The notes: generated from the letters alone by a model not told the origin. 9,575 nucleotides of DNA from Candidatus Falkowiibacteriota bacterium (GCA_016218485.1 JACRDY010000008.1:1-9575), one strand, 5' to 3'; shown: positions 1 through 7,258, counted from the stretch's first letter. Numbers and translations are program-made.

Positions 1-27
1 CCGTCGGCGCGAATTTTTCCGAAGCGA

Positions 28-74
28 GGGTGCGGCGGAATTCCTCCCCCCAACCCCCTCCTTCCGCCGCACCC
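28..74. repeat. GC-rich inverted repeat at left edge
   Basis: A 13-base arm (28-40, GGGTGCGGCGGAA) is matched exactly by its reverse complement at 62-74, around a pyrimidine-rich 21-nt loop. No T-tract follows, so it is not a standard terminator. Stretch 1-185 also has open reading frames on the + strand (one entering from the edge and ending at TGA 226-228, one ending near 221), but their translations are Pro/Arg-rich with no recognisable domain. I read the region as structured non-coding DNA, or the degraded tail of something to the left. Confidence 0.5.
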
Positions 75-95
75 GAGCGGGTTTTGGGAATTGCC

Positions 96-119
96 GCGAA
101 ATTGCGTCAGCAATTTCGC
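96..119. repeat. Short perfect hairpin
   Basis: GCGAAATTGC (96-105) and GCAATTTCGC (110-119) are exact reverse complements separated by GTCA, giving a 10-bp stem with a tetraloop. It sits between the GC-rich inverted repeat and the nonamer repeat upstream of the malic enzyme. It lacks a U-tract, so its role (leader structure or dispersed repeat) is unknown. Confidence 0.5.
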
Positions 120-185
120 TCAAAATGGGTTCGCGCTAAATTCAGAATACGCGACTGGGGCATCCAGAGACGTGCAGGCTTGTTC

Positions 186-230
186 AGACAGATCTGTGCC
201 TATCTGTCATTATTTGTGTAATCTGTGATA
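186..230. repeat. Nonamer repeat array (ATCTGTG family)
   Basis: Units of about 9 nt built on the core ATCTGTG recur here (for example TATCTGTCA, TTATTTGTG, TAATCTGTG). This is the reverse complement of the CACAGATTA units at 2657-2720, 7301-7370 and 9209-9260, so it is a dispersed family. The array ends directly at the malic enzyme start codon (ATG 232), leaving no room for a separate Shine-Dalgarno. Confidence 0.65.
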
Positions 231-231
231 T

Positions 232-1398
232 ATGCCCAATACTATCAATCAAGCCGCCGCCGCCCTGCACCGGAAATATCGGGGCAAGCTGACTATCAAG
301 AGTAAAGTGCCGCTGACCAATCGGCGTGATCTGGCGCTGGCCTATACGCCTGGCGTCGGTGAAATTTCCCGTCAAATCGCCCGCAGCCGCGCCAAGGCGT
401 ACGACTATACTTTTAAGGCCAATAGCGTGGCCGTGGTGTCTAACGGTACCGCCGTTTTGGGTCTGGGGAACATCGGGCCGGAGGCGGCCCTGCCGGTGAT
501 GGAGGGCAAAGCCTTGCTCTTTAAACAATTCGGCGATGTGGATGCCATACCGCTGTGTATTAACGCCACCACAGTTGAGGGGGTGGTGGAGTTTGTTAAA
601 CAGATTGCCCCGACATTCGGCGGGATTAATCTGGAAGACATCGCCGCGCCGGAGTGTTTCACTATTTTAGAGCGATTGCAGGCTGAATTGACGATTCCCG
701 TGATTCACGATGACCAGCAGGGGACAGCGGTCGTTGTCTTGGCCGCGATGATGAACGCGCTGCGGGTCGTTCACAAGAAAAAAGAAACCGTGCGCGTGGT
801 CATCAACGGCGCGGGCGCGGCCGGCTTGTCCACGGCCAAGCTATTCCTCCAGTATGGATTTAAACAGCTGATTCTCTGTGACAGTCAGGGGCCGATTTAC
901 CAGGGACGCAAAGGTTTGAATGAGAGTAAGCTCCGGATTGCCGCGCTGACGAACCTGGCCTGCCGTATCGGTCTGGATCACCCGGCCTGCGCCGCCGCCG
1001 ACTTGGCCTCGGCTCTTTGCGGCGCTGATATTTTTGTCGGGGTCAGCAAGGCGGGACTCTTGAACGCTTCATTAATCAAACTGATGCGCCCGGATCCGAT
1101 TATTTTTGCCATGGCCAATCCGGTGCCGGAAGTGATGCCGGAGGTGGCGCGCCGCGCCGGCGTGCGGGTGATGGCGACCGGCCGGTCAGATTTCCCCAAC
1201 CAAATTAATAACGTTCTCGTGTTTCCCGGGATATTCCGCGGCGCGCTGGACCACCGGGTCAAAAATATTACCGACGCCATGCTGCTGCGCTGTGCCAAGA
1301 ATCTAGCCGCGCTGGTCAGCCGGCCCACCGCCGAGTCTATTATCCCGAGCGTGTTTGATCGCCGCGTGATGCCGGCCGTGGCGCGGGCGATACGGTAA
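232..1398 (+). CDS. Malic enzyme, short NAD-type (decarboxylating malate dehydrogenase)
   Basis: Predicted to convert malate to pyruvate and CO2 with reduction of NAD(P), a cytosolic link between C4 acids and pyruvate. The 388 residues match the short bacterial malic enzymes. The N-terminal domain has the catalytic Tyr in YTPGVGE (Y38), the catalytic Lys in VMEGKALLFK (K93) and metal ligands in NLEDIAAPE (E135/D136) and IHDDQQGTA (D160/D161). The NAD-binding domain has GAGAAG (193-198) and an acidic residue at the end of the second strand (LCD, D217), which favours NAD over NADP by family logic. ANPVPE (295-300) and the family C-terminal motif starting TGRSDFPNQ (316) are intact. The start is fixed by an in-frame TGA at 226-228. 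No Shine-Dalgarno is visible. It stands alone and converges with rpmB. The cofactor is inferred, not proven. Confidence 0.93.
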   Translation: MPNTINQAAAALHRKYRGKLTIKSKVPLTNRRDLALAYTPGVGEISRQIARSRAKAYDYTFKANSVAVVSNGTAVLGLGNIGPEAALPVMEGKALLFKQFGDVDAIPLCINATTVEGVVEFVKQIAPTFGGINLEDIAAPECFTILERLQAELTIPVIHDDQQGTAVVVLAAMMNALRVVHKKKETVRVVINGAGAAGLSTAKLFLQYGFKQLILCDSQGPIYQGRKGLNESKLRIAALTNLACRIGLDHPACAAADLASALCGADIFVGVSKAGLLNASLIKLMRPDPIIFAMANPVPEVMPEVARRAGVRVMATGRSDFPNQINNVLVFPGIFRGALDHRVKNITDAMLLRCAKNLAALVSRPTAESIIPSVFDRRVMPAVARAIR

Positions 1399-1400
1399 AG

Positions 1401-1539
1401 AAATCATAAATTCAAAATCCTAAGTTCCAAATAATACCAAAATCATAAATTCTAAAGAGTAAACCACGGGTTTAAGATTTTGAATTTAGGCATTATTTAT
1501 TTAGAATTTAGAATTTTGGATTTAGGATTTGATTCTTGG
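1401..1539. repeat. Heptamer arrays in inverted halves
   Basis: Left half (1401-1456) is made of 7-nt units of the type AAATYCT / AAATTCA. Right half (about 1471-1539) is made of the complementary type, RGAATTT / AGGATTT. The halves are separated by about 15 nt containing CCACGGG. The arrangement can fold into a long imperfect AT-rich hairpin. It begins 3 nt after the malic enzyme stop codon. The same heptamer style recurs in the arms of the elements at 7101-7258 and 8665-8781. I see no ORF in it. Confidence 0.65.
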
Positions 1540-1594
1540 TTATGGGTAAGCCGAACCCCGCCGGACTTACACTTCCTTCACTCAAGGTTATAAT

Positions 1595-1631
1595 AAAAAA
1601 ACAGCCCCGGCAGATTCGGGGTTGTTTTTTT
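1595..1631. terminator. Bidirectional rho-independent terminator
   Basis: A run of seven A (1595-1601), a stem CAGCCCCG / CGGGGTTG with a 7-nt loop, and seven T (1625-1631). On the + strand the stem has one G-U pair and ends in a U-tract; on the - strand it has one A-C mismatch and also ends in a U-tract. It lies 8 nt past the rpmB stop codon and about 200 nt past the malic enzyme, so it can close both converging units, primarily rpmB. Confidence 0.85.
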
Positions 1632-1639
1632 GAGAAAGA

Positions 1640-1834
1640 TTAGCGGGCTACGCGCAGCGCGGTTTTTTTCTTGACGGCCGTCTTGAGGCAGCCGGTGCAG
1701 ACTTTGCAGCGCTGGCCGTCAATCATTCTATTCTGCAGATTGAGGAACTGCCGGCTGATGGTCGCTCGTTTGCTGTGGGAACGGCGGATTACTTTTTTCG
1801 AGCCACGGCCGCAGATATCGCAACGTCGGGACAT
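1640..1834 (-). CDS. rpmB: Large ribosomal subunit protein bL28
   Basis: A 64-residue protein starting MSRRCDICGRGSK, the diagnostic opening of L28, followed by the SHSKR segment and the C-terminal VCTGCLK. L28 is a late-assembling 50S protein contacting 23S rRNA. Two CxxC pairs are present (C5/C8 and C46/C49, with an extra C43), so this is the zinc-ribbon form, unlike the Cys-free L28 of E. coli. The length is typical of short bacterial L28. It is monocistronic, with its own promoter (1875-1903) and a terminator 8 nt downstream. No clear Shine-Dalgarno precedes the ATG. Confidence 0.93.
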   Translation of the reverse strand: MSRRCDICGRGSKKVIRRSHSKRATISRQFLNLQNRMIDGQRCKVCTGCLKTAVKKKTALRVAR

Positions 1835-1874
1835 AGGTTAGGATTTGAATAATTGGCATGAATAAGGTAGAATG

Positions 1875-1903
1875 AGAATATCAGAAACTTAAAATAAAAG
1901 CAA
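1875..1903 (-). promoter_or_regulatory. Probable rpmB promoter
   Basis: Read on the - strand, TTGCTT (1898-1903) is followed after 17 nt by TATTCT (1875-1880), about 40 nt before the rpmB start. The -35 is weak, but spacing is ideal and the -10 is identical to the one proposed for rpsL. Assigned by eye. Confidence 0.5.
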
Positions 1904-1921
1904 GGGTTTTTATTGCCCAAC

Positions 1922-1993
1922 GGTTACATTGCCAAATTGTCACACTGCTGTGTTGGGTATTTAGCAATGTAGCAATGTAACAGTGTGGCAATA
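1922..1993. repeat. Octamer inverted array (TRRCARTG units)
   Basis: Right half 1962-1993 is four consecutive 8-nt units (TAGCAATG twice, TAACAGTG, TGGCAATA). The left half, 1922-1952, holds about four related units in reverse orientation. The halves are separated by about 10 nt (TTGGGTATTT) and pair unit for unit, many differences being purine transitions. It lies between rpmB and the M50 peptidase, both transcribed away from it. A long imperfect hairpin is possible. No ORF is present. Confidence 0.65.
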
Positions 1994-2017
1994 AAACTTT
2001 AAAATTGTATATTTCTT

Positions 2018-2656
2018 ATGATCATCAATTTGCTGTTTTCCGAACCGATTGTTTTCGTCTTGTGGGTGTTGTCCGTGATCTATGGTCTGACGATTCATGA
2101 GTTTTCTCACGTCTTGGCGGCCTACCGCATGGGCGACCATACGGGCAAAGATATGGGCCGGCTGACGCTCAACCCCCTGGCGCACATTGATTGGCTGGGA
2201 TTTTTTATGCTGTTGATGGTCGGGTTCGGCTGGGGCAATCCGGCGCCGTATAATCCGTATAACTTGAAATACCAGAAGTGGGGGCCGGCGCTGGTGGCCG
2301 TCGCCGGGCCGTTGTCCAATATCATCAGCCTGTTCGTCTTCGGTTTCCTGTTCAAGTTTCTCCGCCTCTATACCGGTCTCGCGCCTGACAACCTGCTGCT
2401 CCAATTTCTGATGTTTTTGGCTTTAATTAATCTGGTGCTTTTAGTTTTTAATCTCATCCCCATCCCGCCCTTGGATGGCTCGCAGGTGTTGTTCGCGGCG
2501 CTGCCGAGCCGGTACAATGACTTCAAGTACCTGCTGGCCAAGAACGGCCCGATCATTTTGATCCTCCTGGTGCTGGCTGACAGTTTCCTGCCGGGCGTTT
2601 CCATTTTCAGCGGGCTGTTTAATTGGGTGTGGAATTTGATTTACTGGTTGTTTTAA
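2018..2656 (+). CDS. Site-2 protease family (M50) membrane metallopeptidase
   Basis: A 212-residue polytopic membrane protein with the zinc-peptidase motif HEFSH (H27, E28, H31) in the first transmembrane helix and the second conserved motif NLIPIPPLDG (145-154), whose D153 would supply the third zinc ligand. GPLSN (97-101) is also typical of the compact M50B branch. Hydrophobic stretches lie at about 10-35, 60-72, 91-115, 126-147 and 175-210. There is no PDZ domain, so it belongs to the minimal stand-alone site-2-protease-like group rather than RseP. Such enzymes cleave substrates within the membrane; the substrate here is unknown. The start lacks a Shine-Dalgarno, but the HExxH helix needs this N-terminus. 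The stop codon directly abuts a nonamer repeat. Confidence 0.88.
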   Translation: MIINLLFSEPIVFVLWVLSVIYGLTIHEFSHVLAAYRMGDHTGKDMGRLTLNPLAHIDWLGFFMLLMVGFGWGNPAPYNPYNLKYQKWGPALVAVAGPLSNIISLFVFGFLFKFLRLYTGLAPDNLLLQFLMFLALINLVLLVFNLIPIPPLDGSQVLFAALPSRYNDFKYLLAKNGPIILILLVLADSFLPGVSIFSGLFNWVWNLIYWLF

Positions 2657-2720
2657 ATCACAAATTACACAGATTTAAGACACAGATTACACAGATCAAT
2701 ACCGATAGGGACAGATTTTT
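2657..2720. repeat. Nonamer repeat array (CACAGATTA family)
   Basis: Begins immediately after the M50 stop codon, with repeated CACAGATTA-like units (ATTACACAGAT occurs twice) and a further degenerate ACAGAT followed by seven T. Same family as 186-230, 7301-7370 and 9209-9260. Confidence 0.65.
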
Positions 2721-2735
2721 TTCAGGGCAATATTT

Positions 2736-3078
2736 ATGAATACCATTTTGTATTATTTACTCCAGTTTGTGTTGGGGGGGGGCAGCGGTCGCCGGTATTA
2801 CCGTCATAGTCAAATATGTTCATCCGAAATACGCCGGGGTTATTTATGCCTTGCCGATTATCTTGATCGTGGCAATGATTTTCGTCTACGCCGAGCAGGG
2901 CTTGGCGGTGTCTCGGCAAACGCTCAAGTCCGCGTTTGTCTATGAGTTCACCCTCGTGTATTTCATCCTCGCTTTTTATTGGTTGTCCTCACACGTGGAT
3001 TTTTATTGGTCGCTCGGTCTGGCCCTGGTCAGCTGGGCCGTCATCGCCGCCTTGATTCAAATTTGGTTAACCGTGTAA
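2736..3078 (+). CDS. Small four-helix membrane protein, frameshifted at a G9 tract (DUF3147/GlpM-like)
   Basis: Two overlapping frames make one sensible protein. The first runs from ATG 2736 (MNTILYYLLQFVLGG) and the second continues AAVAGITVIVKYVHPKYAG to the TAA at 3076-3078. They meet in nine G at 2774-2782; eight G would join them into about 113 residues. The joined product has four hydrophobic helices (about 5-25, 33-52, 68-86, 91-112) with an ALPIILIVAMIFVY segment. Topology, length and this segment recall DUF3147/GlpM-type small membrane proteins; that match is from memory. Alone, the first frame loses the helices, and the second would need an internal TTG at 2767. A weak GGG lies 8 nt before ATG 2736. 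The cause may be a sequencing error, a slippage site or a real mutation. Function unknown. Confidence 0.6.
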
Positions 3079-3086
3079 ATATTTTA

Positions 3087-3114
3087 GTAAGGACAACCCT
3101 AGGGTTGTCCCTAC
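3087..3114. repeat. Palindromic repeat in a short gap
   Basis: The 20 bases at 3091-3110 (GGACAACCCTAGGGTTGTCC) are a perfect palindrome, and flanking GTA / TAC extend it to 28 bp with one mismatched pair. It fills the 44-nt gap between two small membrane genes. GTAGGG-type palindromes ending in CCCTAC are known as dispersed repeats in diverse bacteria. There is no T-tract, so termination is unlikely. Confidence 0.65.
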
Positions 3115-3122
3115 GATAAAAT

Positions 3123-3466
3123 ATGCAAAAAATACACCCCGCGCTGGCCTCTTGCAAGCCATTGGTGTCATGGTCTACTGTGCGCTTATCGCGCTCGTGT
3201 TCATGGCGTTGCCGAACACGCAACCGCACCCTGCCTATCTCAATATCATCAGCATGCTGACGCTGCTCGTTTTTTCCGCGGCCATTACCGGTTCGCTGGT
3301 TTTTGGCTATGCGGTGTATTTGTTTTTGGATAAAAAAGCCAAAGAGGCGCTGTCGGTGCTTGGCTACACGTTGCTGTTTTTGCTTTGCGGTTTGGTCGTA
3401 ACACTGGGAGTAGTTTTATCCAGCACCTTTCAGAATACCCCGCAGCAAGCTGACGGGGTATTCTGA
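3123..3466 (+). CDS. Small three-helix membrane protein, probable 5' frameshift
   Basis: The well-formed frame, ending at TGA 3464-3466, encodes about 104 residues from a TTG at 3152 (QAIGVMVYCALIALVF onward), with three hydrophobic helices and a cytosolic-looking DKKAKEAL segment between helices two and three. A better start is ATG 3123 in another frame (MQKIHPALA); one extra base near 3147-3151 would join them as MQKIHPALALLQAIGV. Proteins of this build (about 95 residues, GSLVFGY and KKAKEAL) are, in my recollection, conserved hypotheticals in Patescibacteria. The last 15 or so residues (from SSTFQNT) are encoded by an inverted repeat and look non-native. The neighbour upstream is likewise frameshifted. 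Function unknown. Confidence 0.5.
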
Positions 3467-3481
3467 AAGGTGCTGGATAAA
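3415..3481. repeat. Perfect 27-bp inverted repeat (28 with one more A-T pair)
   Basis: Arm 3416-3442 is the exact reverse complement of 3454-3480, and T3415-A3481 adds a pair. The 11-nt loop (3443-3453) contains CAGC / GCTG. The stop codon of the preceding ORF lies in the right arm. Downstream sequence is AGCAAAATTTAGCC, not a T-tract, so a classical terminator is unlikely, though a hairpin this strong would affect transcript 3' ends or stability. It separates the small membrane genes from the rpsL promoter. Confidence 0.85.
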
Positions 3482-3528
3482 GCAAAATTTAGCCGCATTC
3501 TTACTTTCATTAAGGGAAACCATACCCC

Positions 3529-3557
3529 TTGACTATAATTTTTAGCGGTGTTATTCT
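3529..3557 (+). promoter_or_regulatory. Sigma70-like promoter of rpsL-rpsG
   Basis: TTGACT (3529-3534), 17-nt spacer, TATTCT (3552-3557), placing +1 near 3564, about 33 nt before the rpsL ATG. A small inverted repeat, AAGGG / CCCTT (3512-3516 / 3526-3530), overlaps the -35 and could be an operator, but this is weak. Confidence 0.7.
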
Positions 3558-3562
3558 ATTGG

Positions 3563-3580
3563 TACCTTATTTTCAAGGTA
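3563..3580 (+). promoter_or_regulatory. Leader inverted repeat of rpsL
   Basis: TACCTT (3563-3568) and AAGGTA (3575-3580) are exact inverted repeats around ATTTTC, at the predicted transcription start and 5' end of the rpsL mRNA. It could form a 6-bp 5'-terminal hairpin (mRNA stability or autoregulation) or be a DNA operator. No direct evidence separates these. Confidence 0.35.
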
Positions 3581-3596
3581 TTTTATTTTGTAAATT

Positions 3597-4022
3597 ATGC
3601 CAACAATCAGTCAACTGGTGAAGTACGGCAGAACGCGTAAGCCGAGAAAGCCGAAGTACGCGGCCGTACAGTCAACCCTGGATACCTTGCATCGCAAGCG
3701 CACCGAGCTGCCCAAGGGCAGTCCGTTCAAGCGCGGTGTCTGTCTCAAGGTATTTACCCGTACGCCCAAGAAGCCGAACTCGGCTCTGCGCAAAGTGGCG
3801 CGTGTCCGGCTGTCCAATGGCATGGAAGTGACCGCCTACATTCCGGGCGAGGGTCATAATTTGCAAGAACACAGTATTGTCATGGTCAAAGCCGGCAAAA
3901 CCAATGACCTGCCGGGCGTCCGTTACAAAGTCGTCCGCGGCGTCTATGACGCGCAGGGCGTCAGCGGCCGCACGCGCGGTCGTTCTAAATACGGCGTCAA
4001 GCGCCCGAAGGCGGCTAAATAA
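3597..4022 (+). CDS. rpsL: Small ribosomal subunit protein uS12
   Basis: S12 sits at the decoding centre of the 30S subunit and shapes accuracy and translocation. The family hallmark TPKKPNSALRK (56-66, with K58/K59 matching E. coli K42/K43 of the mature protein) is intact, as are GEGHNLQEHS (84-93), DLPGVRY (104-110) and the C-terminal RSKYGVKRPK. Length is 141 residues against 124 in E. coli. About 15 extra residues lie before KRGVC (the THRKRTELPKGSPF-like part, about 31-44), a form I recall from Patescibacteria. The loop usually reading GRVKDLPG reads GKTNDLPG, so the Lys at the classic streptomycin-resistance position is Asn (N103), while the modifiable Asp (D104) is kept. No Shine-Dalgarno precedes the ATG. 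rpsG follows after 9 nt. Confidence 0.97.
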   Translation: MPTISQLVKYGRTRKPRKPKYAAVQSTLDTLHRKRTELPKGSPFKRGVCLKVFTRTPKKPNSALRKVARVRLSNGMEVTAYIPGEGHNLQEHSIVMVKAGKTNDLPGVRYKVVRGVYDAQGVSGRTRGRSKYGVKRPKAAK

Positions 4023-4031
4023 ATTTTTCCT

Positions 4032-4499
4032 ATGCGCGGTAAACCAGCGCCGAAACGACGACTCAATCCCGATGCTACCTACCATAATGTTTTGGTTGCT
4101 AAGCTGATCAACTACATCATGAGAGATGGCAAGCGCTCCGCCGCCGAGAAGGCGGTCTATGGCGCAATGAAACTGGTGGCTGAAAAGATGAAGAAAGATC
4201 CGCTGGAGGTGTTTGATGGCGCGCTGCGCAATGTCACCCCGCTCCTGGAAGTGCGCAGCCGGCGCGTCGGGGGCGCCAACTATCAAATTCCGTACCCGGT
4301 GCGCGGAGAGCGCCGTTACATTTTGGCTTTTCGTTGGCTGATTGCCGCGGCGCGCGCGCGCCAGGGCGTGCCGATGAGCCAGAAGCTGGCCGCGGAACTG
4401 ATGGATGCCTATAATAAGGAAGGCGCGGCGATCAAGAAGCGCGATGACGCGCACCGCATGGCCGAGGCCAATAAAGCGTTCGCACACTTTGCTCGTTAA
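4032..4499 (+). CDS. rpsG: Small ribosomal subunit protein uS7
   Basis: S7 nucleates folding of the 3' major domain of 16S rRNA and contacts E-site tRNA. The 155 residues are full length. Visible hallmarks are the basic N-terminus MRGKPAPKRR, LINYIMRDGKRSAAEKAVYGA (about 25-45), the RSRRVGGANYQIPYPV loop (about 75-90) that contacts rRNA, and RRYILAFRWLI. It starts 9 nt after rpsL and is translationally close-coupled, without a Shine-Dalgarno (AT-rich gap). In E. coli, S7 represses the str operon through the rpsL-rpsG gap; here that gap is too short to hold such a structure. A strong terminator follows. Confidence 0.97.
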   Translation: MRGKPAPKRRLNPDATYHNVLVAKLINYIMRDGKRSAAEKAVYGAMKLVAEKMKKDPLEVFDGALRNVTPLLEVRSRRVGGANYQIPYPVRGERRYILAFRWLIAAARARQGVPMSQKLAAELMDAYNKEGAAIKKRDDAHRMAEANKAFAHFAR

Positions 4500-4523
4500 A
4501 TTATGATGAACCAAGTACCCCGT

Positions 4524-4568
4524 GCACTAATGGTAGTATGAGTGAGTTCAATCGTTAGTGCCTTTTTT
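4524..4568 (+). terminator. Rho-independent terminator after rpsG
   Basis: GCACTAA (4524-4530) pairs with TTAGTGC (4555-4561); four more inner pairs (two of them G-U) extend the stem to 11 bp around a 16-nt loop. Six T follow at 4563-4568. It lies 25 nt past the rpsG stop codon and separates rpsL-rpsG from fusA. Since I see no clear promoter between it and fusA, partial read-through (attenuation) is possible. Confidence 0.85.
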
Positions 4569-4573
4569 ATTTA

Positions 4574-4649
4574 GCAGTTAGGTAGTTAGGTATCTTTGAG
4601 TAACGGCCTGTTCGCCTATCAACCTATCAACCTAACCACCTAACAACCT
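4574..4649. repeat. Octamer inverted array (AGGTAGTT / CCTATCAA units)
   Basis: Right half 4615-4649 is four exact-period 8-nt units (CCTATCAA twice, CCTAACCA, CCTAACAA) plus CCT. The left half (about 4574-4593) holds two to three units of the complementary type (AGGTAGTT). The spacer is about 20 nt. It fills the gap between the rpsG terminator and the fusA start and would place a hairpin just before the fusA ATG. Different unit sequence from 1922-1993, but the same design. Confidence 0.65.
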
Positions 4650-4659
4650 GATCGCTTCT

Positions 4660-6747
<2,088 letters not shown>

Positions 6748-6751
6748 TCAT

Positions 6752-7114
6752 ATGACCACTGAATTTGGCAAGCTGCTTGATTTGGTACAGCGGACCGGTG
6801 ATCGCCTAGTTATTTATAATGCCGCCGCTGATCAGAGTTTTGTCCTCTTGCCGCTGCAGGAATATGAGCAGCATCTGTCGGGCAGTCCGGCAATGAGCGG
6901 CTTGACAGAGGAGGAGCTATTAGCTAAAATTAACCGGGATATTGCCCGTTGGCGAGCTGAACAAAAATCAGAAAAATCAATGACTGTTCCGTCCCCGGTG
7001 GCGGCTGATGCGGGGGTATCCGTGCCGGTGGCAGTGCCGGAGCAGAGTGAAGCCGCGGGAGACATTTATCAATTTGAACCGATTGAAGAAGAAAAAAAAG
7101 AAATTGGAAATTAG
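6752..7114 (+). CDS. Small protein between fusA and tuf, unknown function (Phd-like N-terminal half)
   Basis: 120 residues, starting 4 nt after the fusA stop codon, so almost certainly co-transcribed. Residues 1-42 (FGKLLDLVQRTGDRLVIY, then SFVLLPLQEYEQHL) resemble the fold and wording of Phd/YefM antitoxins, where a strand pair ends in a VLLSLEEYE-type segment. 50-68 (GLTEEELLAKINRDIARW) is a helical segment. 75-103 is a Pro/Ala/Val linker, and 104-113 (DIYQFEPIEE) is an acidic tail. No toxin gene is adjacent. Proteins of this pattern next to translation genes are, as far as I recall, conserved hypotheticals in Patescibacteria. The last residues (KEIGN) and TAG stop are encoded inside the left heptamer arm of a repeat. 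No Shine-Dalgarno. Function not assigned. Confidence 0.75.
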   Translation: MTTEFGKLLDLVQRTGDRLVIYNAAADQSFVLLPLQEYEQHLSGSPAMSGLTEEELLAKINRDIARWRAEQKSEKSMTVPSPVAADAGVSVPVAVPEQSEAAGDIYQFEPIEEEKKEIGN

Positions 7115-7258
7115 AAATTAAAGACACAGCCCATGGTTGTTAACCAGGGTTTTAAAACCCTGGTTAACGGATGAGCAGACTCGTTAACCATGATTTAAAA
7201 CCCTGGTTAACTCAAGACGCTGCTTTAGACAATTTCCAATATCTAATTTCTAGTTAAC
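7101..7258. repeat. Palindromic element A with heptamer arms
   Basis: Order: heptamers of the AAATTGG / AAATTAG type (7101-7121); GACACAGCCCAT; a perfect 30-bp palindrome at 7139-7168 (arms GTTAACCAGGGTTTT); a 14-nt spacer; a degenerate second palindrome at 7183-7211; then complementary heptamers (about 7231-7250). The whole resembles a MITE or REP-like non-coding unit. It begins in the last codons of the upstream gene. A related copy sits at 8665-8781. The palindromes lack a T-tract and so are not ordinary terminators, but they could end or stabilise the fusA transcript. Confidence 0.7.

Noticed and set aside
30..221. 63-codon + strand frame at the left edge
   Set aside because: Pro/Arg-rich, overlaps two hairpins and the nonamer repeat, no Shine-Dalgarno and no recognisable family.
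3534..3539. TATAAT inside the rpsL promoter region as a separate -10
   Set aside because: No acceptable -35 lies 16-18 nt upstream; the TTGACT / TATTCT pair fits better.
3672..4514. 280-codon open frame antisense to rpsL and rpsG
   Set aside because: Spans two conserved genes and their gap in reverse, with no promoter, Shine-Dalgarno or recognisable motif.
7139..7211. Element A palindromes as the fusA terminator
   Set aside because: The perfect stem is strong but no T-tract follows, and the copy at element B lies after an already adequate tuf terminator, so a repeat is the better label.
7226..7254. Possible tuf promoter TAGACA - 17 nt - TCTAGT
   Set aside because: The -10 is poor and both boxes lie in the right arm of element A; I could not call it with confidence.
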